Source: Armillaria gallica
Taxonomy: Eukaryota; Basidiomycota; Agaricomycetes; Agaricales; Physalacriaceae
Reading direction: 5' to 3'
NCBI GenBank assembly: GCA_037576215.1
Contig: JBANDB010000006.1
Span: 3,596,001 to 3,660,000, forward strand
DNA length: 64,000 bases
Of the stretch, positions 1-10,200 are shown one piece after another. The notes beneath the pieces were generated by a model. The model was given only the letters and a program-made list of their open reading frames with translations, searched no databases and was not told where the DNA came from. The translations under genes and the position numbers were made by a program. The number at the start of each line of letters is the position of its first letter. Within the stretch, counting starts at the first letter, position 1.

Positions 1-320
1 CAATCATCAACTTGACTCAACAATCATAAGAAGTCGACCGATGCCGAGCCAAGTCTTTGAGGGTGTAAGCTTCGTTGAAAGCAGCGTCCTACTCTACGTA
101 CACCTGCTGTACCTTTTCCAACTACTAGTGTGTCACAAAAAGCGAGTAAAACATTCGACAAATAGATAAATAAAGAAAGTCTGGAATAGTCCTTAGTATG
201 GGGGGTAACAACAGGTAGTCTCTATGCGGACCGGACAATATTAGAAGTAAGCGTAGTACTAGTATGTAAAACAACACTGGAAATACAAACATAAAAATAG
301 CTGGAGAATAATGTGTATTG
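1..320. other. 3' flank of DOT1, no gene assigned
   Basis: This stretch lies downstream of the DOT1 stop codon on the minus strand and probably holds its 3' untranslated region and terminator. Short minus-strand readings exist in the first 100 bases, but none is long enough or similar enough to a known family to call. A neighbouring gene running off the window edge is possible and cannot be judged here. Confidence 0.4.
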
Positions 321-2110
321 TCACCGTGAAGTCCTTGACCGTCTCCCTCCAGAAATCCTCGAGTTCTCAAAACGCGAGCGTACATCTGCATAGCCTGTCC
401 GGTCCACGCGGTGGACGTAATAAGTCCCTCCCCCAGGTCCCCAGCTCACGTCACCGCTCCGATACATCTTCTCCTGCACATCAAAAATAGCGCTCATGTC
501 ATCCACATTCCTCTCCGTCACTCTTGCATTGACAGCGTTCACAAATGGCTTCAGGCTGACAACAATGGCGCCTTCCTTGAGATCGAGGAACTTGGCTCGG
601 ATCGCCTCGTTTAGCCGTTCGTCAAACACCTTGTTGTCAACCAACACAACATCGGCTTCTTTCAACAGCTCATCGACCCGCGGACTCTCGAGCATGTCAC
701 CTTCTTCTACCTCTATGTCTCCCAATGATACACCCCACATTCGACATCGGGTCGCGAAATGCTGGACCATGTTCTTCGCAACACCTGCAGGCGCAGGCAT
801 AAGCTCTATCCCGTAGCTCCGACACCCGGTCTGAAGGCTGGCATGGACAAGAATGTTCCCCACTCCACTTCCCAGATCAATGAAAAGCGAGTTTTGGTCC
901 AGGTTCGCGTTGGCGAGGATGTCGTAGACAAGACTGGGCATCAATTCGCCATAGACGGTGCTTGAGAAAGCCTCGTACTGTTTAAGGCTTTGCACATGGG
1001 GGCCAACGCTCCGCTGATAATTTTCTTCGACGACACGAAGCAACACGTTTTTCGGGACATTAGGCCATGATGAGACGGCTGTTTTGAGCTCGTTGGAAGG
1101 TGTAGGGAGGAAGACGTCACCCAGGAGATTAGGGCGCAACAGACTTGGGTATTTGAGCTCACGAATCAAACAGTTGATTTTATGGAGGGTAGTGGAGAAG
1201 AGGGGACCGTCTCGTATGTGAATTGCGCGCTGAAAAGATCGGAGAAGATTCCCGTAAGGGCCTTCAGGGTATGGTTCAGCTGGCAGCGGCGGTCGTTTTG
1301 AGTGGGTATCAGAATAATAATCAGAAGGGAGAGTGCCGAATATAGCCTGCTGAGCTGGTGTCAAGTAGCAGTCGACCATGGTGTATAACGATCTCTCGAG
1401 GTCCATGATTGGATTGTAATGGTCCTTGTCTTTGGGCTCGAGGAGAATAAACTCTTCGCAGGCATCGGTGTTTGGATATTCAAGTTCACCAGTTGGCGGG
1501 TGAACGGGATGTGGCTTCCACGAGTAGTCTTCTGGGTCTTTGGGGTTTGAAAAATCTGCGCATGGTCATTAGAGAGAGAAATTGAAGGGTAGAGCTGCCA
1601 CGTACAGGCCTTATATGTCCGCACAAGATCCTTTACAGCATTCAAGGACGATACGTGAGGTGTCTTTGTGGGGTCTCCATCAGCCTCAATGGCGCAGTTG
1701 CGCGTCTTGCCGGCCGTACATTGCACAGCAGACGTCGAGCGGGACCGATAAATGAGCGGCTGAGAAGGGATGTCGCCGCTGTCTGACCCCCAGTCGTCAT
1801 CCGAGTCTGGCGAGGCGCGTTTGCGTGACTTCTGGTTCGGTTTTGCAGACCTAGCGCGCTTTCGGTCACGAGGAAGGTCCCTAGGGCCTTCTGAGCTCTT
1901 TCTTTTTCGCGACGAAGACGATGAGGAGGACGAGGAAGACGAGGACAGTGGCGACGACGCGGGGGATGGTGATGAATGAGGCGATTCTTGGTATGGACGC
2001 GTTGAGTCGGCGGGAGGTGAAGAGGAGGATGGCATTGGTGGGTAGTGCGAATTGTCGGTGGGAGCCGTGCAGTTGGGGAACACCGTTACGGCGAGGTGTA
2101 GCATTCCCAT
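321..2110 (-). CDS. DOT1: Histone H3-K79 methyltransferase Dot1
   Basis: Predicted nuclear enzyme that methylates lysine 79 of histone H3 using S-adenosylmethionine, a mark linked to telomeric silencing and the DNA-damage response. Two exons (2110-1606 and 1555-321) join across a 50-bp intron (1556-1605, donor GTACGT, acceptor CAG) to give 579 codons. The N-terminal ~170 residues are disordered, with a long serine run followed by basic KRKR-type stretches that probably serve nuclear import and nucleosome binding. The C-terminal half is the Dot1 fold: VYGELMPSLVYDIL, then the SAM-binding loop DLGSGVGN near residue 395, then VVLVDNKVFDERLN near 470, where most relatives have NN rather than DN. 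The start at 2110 is the first in-frame ATG; a later Met before the PSSSS stretch is an alternative. It is divergent from DBP3 across 721 bp. Confidence 0.92.
1556..1605 (-). other. Intron in DOT1
   Basis: A 50-bp GT-AG intron on the minus strand with donor GTACGT. Removing it joins the serine-rich N-terminal exon (phase 1) to the Dot1 catalytic exon in frame. Confidence 0.85.
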
Positions 2111-2831
2111 CGTGGCTGGATGGGTGAAGGCAAAAGAGCTGGATGTAGCGTGGCTGTGCTCTGTCCATCTTTTTGTCCACGTGGTTGGCTATTCATTTAT
2201 TCTCCCTTCCATCTAGCTTTCTTTTGTTTTACCTCTGCCTTTTCATTACAAGAAAATAACAGCATTTCTTGTTTTCTTGTCGCTTTATTATCCCTTGTAC
2301 TTACCCGTGACAAAAGACCACATTATATCAACATCATCGCCAAACACTGACAATTGACCAGATTTAGCAGTCGTTGTGTTTTACTTCCGTTCTCTCCACA
2401 CAACGCTTGGAAAAATAGAGAACTTTACCTTTGCTCTCAGAGATTAACGACGCAAGATACCATCAAATACAGATCGAATATTAGCGTGAAGGAGCTCGGA
2501 TGGCAGCTCCGGATCCTCGAGCTGCGTCATATGAATGGCAAGAATACTTGCACTGCCTCAAGGAACGGACGAGAATTGATACGAATGTATTTACCTGTCG
2601 AAAATTTCTCCAGGAATTCAATCTCAAAATCTTATAGGTGTATCATTTAACCACTGCAGCAGATTGTCGTATTCAAAGTATCGGAAGTGAACAGACGACG
2701 GATTGTCGTCTCTGAAAGTGAACAGAAATACCAGCGGGCCGGTGATTGCCTTGCTACCAATCATCACCAAACATTTCATATTTTATTTTCTCTTCCATCG
2801 TCCTTCACCAAAAAGCTTAATTCCCCCAATA
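2111..2831. promoter_or_regulatory. Shared divergent promoter region DOT1/DBP3
   Basis: About 720 bp separate the start codons of the divergent DOT1 and DBP3 genes, so both promoters must lie here. Pyrimidine-rich tracts near 2190-2230 and 2770-2830 fit fungal 5' regions. A few small open frames occur, but none resembles a known protein. No specific transcription-factor site was identified. Confidence 0.5.
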
Positions 2832-5106
2832 ATGTCCAACGACGCTTTGCTCAAGCCCAAAAAGGACTCGATACCCATAGAAGATGAAGCTATACCCGTA
2901 GACGAACCAGAAAAGAAGAAGAAAAGAAAAAGAAAAAGCACTCCGAAGGTGGTTTGAAGTTTACTATGTTTCCAGCTGTTTCTCAAGCCTAGAAATACCA
3001 GGCGCTGTAGAAGAGAAGAAGAAGAAACGGAAACATTCTGAGGATGGCGACGCTGATTGTGGGTACTTTGGTCATATATGAATTGACGATCCTGATTTCT
3101 TACAGCCAAATCTGAAAAGAAGAAGAAAGTCAAGCATGCCGACGTGGAAGAGTCACAACGTATGTCAAGTCCAATTACACAAGCTTGTGGTTAATGTATC
3201 TGCAGTAACGGAGGTCGTTGATACCTCAAGTAAAGATGGTACTAAAAGTGCGTCTCTTTTACAAGTCTGAATCCCTCTCCCTGACTGTCAAAAGGCAAAA
3301 AGGAAAAGAAACAGAAGAAATCAAAGTCTTCGGAGGAGCCTTCACCTGACCGTGCGTGCAGTATTTACATGGTGGATTCGTCACTCACGCTTTTCAGAAA
3401 CAGAAACTGTGGATTCTACATCAGCAGACAAAAAGGAAAAGAAGAAGAAACGGAAAAGAGACGAGGTGTCTAACGAGAATGTTGAGGCTTCAGAACGTGC
3501 GTTGTCGGGCGCATACATTCTAGTATCTGATGCCAACTTTTTCGTTTAGATCCCGTAGAGAAGAAGACGAAGAAGGCTACCAAAATCGAAAATACAACAA
3601 CGGAATCTGAGATAACTAATTTCCTTACTACAAACAACATTACTTGTACGCCATTCATCACACCGTACCTCACCTTTGCCCAGCTCCCCATCCCCGATGA
3701 CCTCCGTGCGCCGTTGACCCAATTCCCTGCTCCAACTCCCATCCAAGCATGTGCTTGGCCACCCGCCCTCGAGGGACGCGACGTCGTTGGTATCGCCGAA
3801 ACCGGTAGCGGCAAAACATTCGCCTTTGGAATCCCCGCTCTCGCCAAATTGATCAGCAACCCACCTAGTAAAGATGGCGTCACAACTCTCGTCATGGCGC
3901 CTACTCGTGAACTGGCTATGCAAACCCACGATGCACTTGAGGAACTGGGGAAGCCGTTTGGGATTGGTAGCGTTGCCGTGTATGGCGGGGCGCCGAAAGA
4001 GGCTCAAATCAAAATGCTCCGGAATGCGATGCGATCTAAGGGGAACAAGGTAACAACGAGAATTGTTGTTGGTACGCCAGGCAGGATATTGGATTTGATT
4101 GGAGAAGGGGTCTGTGAATTGGGTGGAGTGGATTATCTTGTTTTGGATGAAGCCGACCGGATGTTGGATCAAGGGTTTGAGAATGCCATTAGGCAAATTA
4201 TCTCTTATACGAAAAAGAACGAGGAGAGGCAAACGATGATGTGTGAGTTTTTCTCGTTTTTTCAGACTTCCGGTCCGGCTGATATGGTTTATGACAGTCA
4301 GCGCGACATGGCCGGAGTCAATCAGGCGACTTGCCAGCACTTTCCAGCGTGACCCTGTGCGGGTAACTGTTGGCAGTGAAGATTTAACTGCCAACAGCCG
4401 AGTGGAACAAAGCGCCGAAGTTTTCGATGATGAACGAAGTAAAGAGTGAGTCACCGCATGTCTCCGCATGCTGTCCCTGACCGAGGTCCTTAGTACCCGA
4501 TTACTGAAGCACCTGCGCATTATATTACCAAACAAGATGGCGGGCACCACACATCGTGTTCTGGTTTTCGCGTTGTACAAGCCTGAAGCTTCTCGCGTAG
4601 CTGCGCTGTTGAAGCGTGAAAAGTACCGCGTCAGTGAACTGCACGGGGACATGAAGCAACCGGCTCGAACGGCAGCGCTAGAAGATTTCAAAACGGGGCG
4701 GAGCAATGTCTTGGTGGCGACGGACGTAGCCGCTCGTGGACTGGATATTCCTGACGTTGGTGTGGTGATAAACTATACATTCCCTTTGAAGATTGAGGAC
4801 TATGTGCACCGGATCGGGCGAACTGGTAAGCCTAGGACGTCGTCATCGGCTCCTGTTTTCTGACGATCTTTTTTCGTAGGTCGTGGTGGGCGCACCGGAA
4901 AATCTATAACATTTTTTACGGGCGCGGCGCATGAAAAGTCGCTGGCTGGTGAATTTGCAAGGGTGTTAAGGGAAGGTGGGTATGACAACGAGGAGCTCCG
5001 GAGTAAGTTCCCGATGACGATAAAAAAGAAGGAGCACAGCGCGTACGGAGCGTTTTTCAGAGACGACATAGAGATGCCAGTAGGGAGGAAGAAGATTGTT
5101 TTTTAG
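2832..5106 (+). CDS. DBP3: DEAD-box ATP-dependent RNA helicase Dbp3
   Basis: Predicted nucleolar helicase for 60S ribosomal subunit precursor processing. All DEAD-box motifs are present: FPAPTPIQ (Q motif), AETGSGKT (I), PTRELA (Ia), TPGRI (Ib), DEAD (II), SAT (III, formed across an intron), VLVFALYK (IV), [10 protein letters not shown] (V) and HRIGRTGRGG (VI, also across an intron). The C-terminus [11 protein letters not shown] is typical of Dbp3. Later introns are 4243-4297, 4446-4493 and 4826-4879. The lysine-rich N-terminus is encoded by small exons (3106-3159, 3206-3247, 3295-3351, 3398-3496) separated by 46-53 bp phase-1 introns; the large exon is 3550-4242. The first intron (around 2949-3030) could not be placed with a conventional frame-consistent splice pair. 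The stop lies only 167 bp before the next gene. Confidence 0.9.
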
Positions 5107-5273
5107 AAATGTTTTTAGATATATACATAACATTGATGACATCAAGGACCCGAAACCGAGCCGCAAGTCCCCCTGTCTGGGACACATATATCAGGATCCT
5201 CTGCATAGCCAGCTTACTTGCCACCTTTCCCTTTCCGTGGCTACATACAGCCAGTTAGCCCGTTCCCTTGACC

Positions 5274-6915
5274 ATGATGGGCCTCTTCAGCTCTGCCAGT
5301 TCTCACTTGCGTGCAGCAGCAACAGGCAAGCGCGACGACGAGGGCGTCCCTACCGACACTGAGCCAGACGATACTTCCATCTTGTCAGTATTCAGCTCTT
5401 TCTTCGATAGAAACAACGCTCATCATCCTCTAGAGACGATAATGAAGGCTCGATTATCACCTCCCTCATCTCCCAGTTACGGTATGCTCGCCGTCGTTCC
5501 CTGTCTCGACAGAAATTGACGCCTTCGCAGCGTCGGCATGGACCTTTCAAGAGTTACCTTTCCGACGTTTGTCCTGGAACCCCGCAGCATGCTCGAGCGC
5601 ATAACCGACTTTATGTCCCATCCAGATCTTATCTTCGGGTACGCCCCTTAGCTGCACGGCAAATTCTCATTAAATTCGTTGGAATAACACAGCGCAGAGG
5701 ACATGGAGGATCCAGAGGAGCGCTTTTTACGTGTCCTTCAGTACTACCTCGCAGGATGGCACATCAAGCCAAAGGGCGTCAAGAAGCCGTGCGTACCCTT
5801 CTTCTCAAAACTTGACTTCTTTTTCCCTCAACGAGCATACAGCTACAATCCTATTCTCGGAGAGTTCTTTCGATGTCGGTACGATTACCCCAATGGCACC
5901 CACGGATACTACATCGCAGAGCAAGTCTCGCATCACCCGCCCGTGTCGGCGTTTTACTACATCTCCCCTGCTAACCGTATCATTATACTCGGCGAGCTGC
6001 GGCCCAAGAGTAAGTTCCTGGGAAACAGCGTGTCGACAACGATGGAGGGCGAGAACAGGGTTTTACTATTAGGCAAGCCGGAGGATGGAGGTGTGTTTCC
6101 CTCGTTTCGTTCCTGCACGCAGGCTGTGCGCTGACATCCAACAGAGTACGTGATTACCATGCCCAACATGTACGCACGCGGCATACTATTTGGAAAGATG
6201 GTTCTAGAGTTGGGGGATACGTGTATTGCTAAGAATGAGAAACACGGGTTATATTGCGACCTTGAGTTTAAAACCAAGGTATGTATGTATGCCCTACCCC
6301 GCAATTCCGTCCTCCTTAACGTTATCTAGGGCTTCTTCTCTGGGACATATAATGCTATCAGCGGCAAGATCCGTCGCAATTCGACAGAGATTGGCGAGGT
6401 GTCGGGGCGGTGGAGCCATGTCATGGATTTCAAGAGCGTCAAGGTCAGCGGCCTACGTCATATTTTACGCCCGCTCCTCTCTGATCGAGCTCCCTCTAGA
6501 CGACGGCGCGGCGGGTTTTGTTCGATGCCGTTAAAGACGGGCAGAATATATCGCCCAAATGGGTCCCTTCTGAGGAAGAACAAGAGCCCAACGAGTCCCG
6601 TAGACTGTGGAGGAATCTGACATATGCTATTATAGACAAAGATATGGAGGCAGCGACCACTGCAAAATCTGCAGTTGAAGACGCGCAGAGAGAGAGGAGG
6701 AAGAGCATGGAACATCATGGACAGAAACACGTTCCGAGGTTTTTCGTGCACAAGAACGGGAGATGGGAGCCGAAGATTGAGTACGCATCCTCAAATTCTC
6801 TTCCCGTATGCATCAAGATATTGACAGTAAACACAGGATTCCGGTAGATCCTATTGAAGCAGAGCGCATAGTGAACGCGTGGCTGAAACTCGCTCCACCT
6901 ACAGAGAAGACATAA
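5274..6915 (+). CDS. Oxysterol-binding protein, short Osh/Kes1 type
   Basis: Predicted lipid-transfer protein exchanging sterol and phosphatidylinositol 4-phosphate between ER and other membranes. Nine exons give a fully frame-consistent 405-residue protein: 5274-5383, 5434-5481, 5531-5638, 5693-5788, 5843-6090, 6145-6278, 6330-6443, 6500-6780 and 6837-6915. The family fingerprint [12 protein letters not shown] sits near residues 147-158, preceded by [13 protein letters not shown] across an intron and followed by GKMVLELGD and [12 protein letters not shown]. There is no PH or ankyrin domain, so it is the short Kes1/Osh4-like class. The N-terminus runs [16 protein letters not shown] then [20 protein letters not shown], a lid-type region. 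The start is the first ATG of an ATGATGGGC pair in context ACC. The 3' end converges on the coiled-coil gene 378 bp away. Confidence 0.93.
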
Positions 6916-7292
6916 CGACTTCGTTCCTCCGATTTTACACATCAATTCCGGGTTACCATCTGTTGTCACGATATAATTAATGCACGCTTATACTTACACA
7001 CTGCCATAGTAATGCAATTCCATTTCCGAGAGTGTACAATGAGAAAAAGAGGGTATTTATGTACAATCAGCAGTGAGGTGGGTAAATAGACTTGAAAGAT
7101 CTGGGGGGTAGTAAGGATGTGTATATGTGTAAACCAATGTGAGAGCGAATGATGAAATGGATGGTGATGCAAATAGATAAGAGCGAGACTGTGAGTAGAA
7201 TACCGACAACAGGGATAGCCATAGATGAATGAATGATGATGCACATGGATAATTGACAACACAGGAAAATGAAAAGAACCAGTCCGGGAATT
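6916..7292. other. Convergent 3' intergenic region
   Basis: This 377-bp spacer lies between two convergent genes and should contain both 3' untranslated regions and polyadenylation sites. The small frames here are low-complexity and not supported as genes. Confidence 0.5.
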
Positions 7293-10200
7293 TTATGTCC
7301 ACCAGCCGTCTTCGTCAACAGTTGGCGCTAGCGATACGGTGCTCGGTGTAGGCGAAGGGGGCGCAAGCGGTATTTGAGAGTGTCGTTTGGGCGTCCCGCG
7401 GCTTAGAGCAGCTGGATAACGAGGACTGGGAGAGTAGGCAGCCCCATTACTCTTTGGCGCGTGTATCGAGTCCCACACAGACGGCTGAGGAGGCGTATGT
7501 CCATTGGGCGTCACCGATCGCGAACGGCTATACTCCGTGCTTGCGCGAGAGTCGGGACGCGGCACACCGTTCCGAGGTCTGGCGGCTGCTGGCGTTTTGA
7601 CGTTCGCGTTCCTGGATCGCTCGAATTCGGTTTGCATGACCCGGATCTTGGCTTCGAGTGCGCTTATTTGTTCGCGTAAGCGAGTCTCGCGATCCTGAGC
7701 ACTGTCAGAAGGGTATAATGATATATAAAAGAACAGGTCTACCTTCGCCAAGCGCCCATCTGCTTCATGTTCCTCCAACTGCATCTTCACCAACGAGTAA
7801 TCGGTATCCAGTTGCCCTTGGGTCTGCTCGGCTTGGTCCAACATCGTCTGCATGTGCTCAAGCTTGCCTTCATACTCCTTGGCGCGCTTCTCCCACTCGA
7901 TAGCCCGCTGTTGGGCTTGAGAGAGACTTTGACGAGCAGTGAATGCCGCCTTCTCGCTGTTGGATATCCTTCCCTCTTGATCCTTGAAACGTTTCTGCAG
8001 CGCCGAGTGTTCCCCTTCAAGTAACTTCGATTTATCGCGGATGCGCTTAAGCTCGTTCAACTCTTCATCTTCAGATTGACGCATGAGGTTTGCAACCATC
8101 TGAATTTGTTCCGAAGCTTGACGAAGGCTGTCCCATTGACTCGAATTCGTCGTAAGATCCTCCTTTTGCTTGCGAAGGGTGGCGATGGTTTCCTCTGCCA
8201 AATCTTTGTCACGGGAAGCAAACGCCACTTTCAGTTCAAGCGCGTCAATCTAAAAATTTGGCACAATATGTCAGACTTGTCATATGTTCAAACGGGATGA
8301 CGGCATTTACCTTGGTCTTCAGCGTCCTTTTATCGAACAGCAGCTCTTGATTGGCCTTTTCAAGCTCCGCAATTCGTTCTTGATTAGACTGTGTTGCAAC
8401 ATCGGAAGATTGAAGTCGTGAAAGAGCTTTCGCTAGAGCATCTTGCAATTCTGTATTCCGAACTTCGACAACTGCACTCTCCTCGGCCTTTGCCGCAGCA
8501 GAATCCTGTAATTCTTTCACCTGGGCCCGTAGTCGATCCCGATCAGCATCCACAATGCCCAATTTCTCAGAAAGCATCTCCTTCTCAACACGAACCTGTC
8601 CATGCGCGCCTCGAGCCTTGGCGACCTGGACTTGCAACTCGGTGTTGGCCTTCCTGAGATCTTCAAGCTCGTGCTTGACGGTATCTCTAGAAAGCGCGAA
8701 TTCGGCATGCGCTTGCTGAAGCACGCTGGTGGCTACAGAGAACGACTCCGGAAGAGCGTTGATCTTTTGGACGACGTCTTTATGAAGCCCCAATAATTCG
8801 TCGCTCTGTTCGGCTAGTGCGCGTTGCTTGTCCGTAAGGTCATCCACAGCCGATTTAATATGAACAATGTTCTCATCCGGAGCAATCGATTTATCCTCGA
8901 CTTGTGCTTTCGACAGAAGTTCAATCTGAGCCCCGATATCCTGGACTGCAGACAGAACATTTGAAGGGAGACCTGTCATAACGTCCACGGCATTGCTCTG
9001 AGCCGAAGACAAATCTGACTGCTGAGAAGTAAGGGATCGTTGTCCTTCGACAAGGGTCGACAACGTGCTGTCGATGCTTTGAAGAGGCTCCAAAAGACCC
9101 GAAACGTTATCGGTGACACGACTTGCGATGGTATCCACTGTCAACGTCTTATCTCGGTTAGCAAGACGAGCATCAAGACGTTCAACGACAAGGTCTGCGA
9201 CCTGCTCCTTGATTTCGAAGGCATCGATTGGTGCGATGGCTCGGGTGACAGCAGATGTAAGCTGAAGGCTGATGGCGTCGGTGTCAACAGCAGGGCTAGG
9301 CTCCTGCATATTTGGCAAAAGAGGAATTAACTGTTCAACAATGAGCGCAGCCGTCTCGCGTTTATCTGATGCAAGATCAATTAGTTGGGATATGTTGGGT
9401 TTGACTGCTTGAGACAGTTTCTCAGAGAGATAGTCGTAATCCACCGAATCTGGACGTATGGAGCTGAGAACAGGAGACAAGGCAGATACTATGGCATCTA
9501 CAATGGCATCTCGTTCTCTCGCAGGAGCTGCCCGCCCAATAGATTCTAGGCGAACGGACAGTTCTGATATCGTCTCATTGATTGCCTGTATAGTGCGAGT
9601 GCTATACTGTTCCAGAGTCACGTCCGGCACGCCCGCATTCAAGATAGAACGTCCTTTAGAGAAGCTCTGAGATATGCTGCTAAGCTCCTGCTTGAGATGG
9701 GCAAGTGTTTCGGCATGAGCCTGTTCGATAACGTCTTTGATCAATTGGAAATCCAATTCGCCCCGCGCATCCAACTGGGTATCTTCCAAACTACGCGTGG
9801 CAGAATCGCGTAGCTGAGTCCTGAACAGCGAAAGGACCTCCGTAATCATGGCCTCTGTGTTGGGATTCAATGTAGACCCTCCTCTGATGTCGCGACGAAG
9901 GACCGCGATCTTGTCATCGAGCATATCCTCGATTTTATGCAACTCGAACCGGCTCGTCAAGTCCTTATTAATGACCGAGGTCTCTGACATGGATGATCCT
10001 GATGGGAAAGGATGCAGAGCATCAGGAAGTGATGATCGTCGCCGGGAATGGCGCGTGGATCCGAACACATCCTCAGTCGGAGATGCCTGCCTATGACCGG
10101 GATCAGTAACCAGTCTGCTTCGGGATACTTTGTGCGAAATAGCAGGAACGCTAAGATCATCCAACGAAGGACGAGAGACGTGTTCAAAGATTTCGCGGGA

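Noticed and set aside
1900..1975. Possible GA-rich microsatellite
   Set aside because: It is the complement of the serine-rich coding run of DOT1, so it is explained by protein composition.
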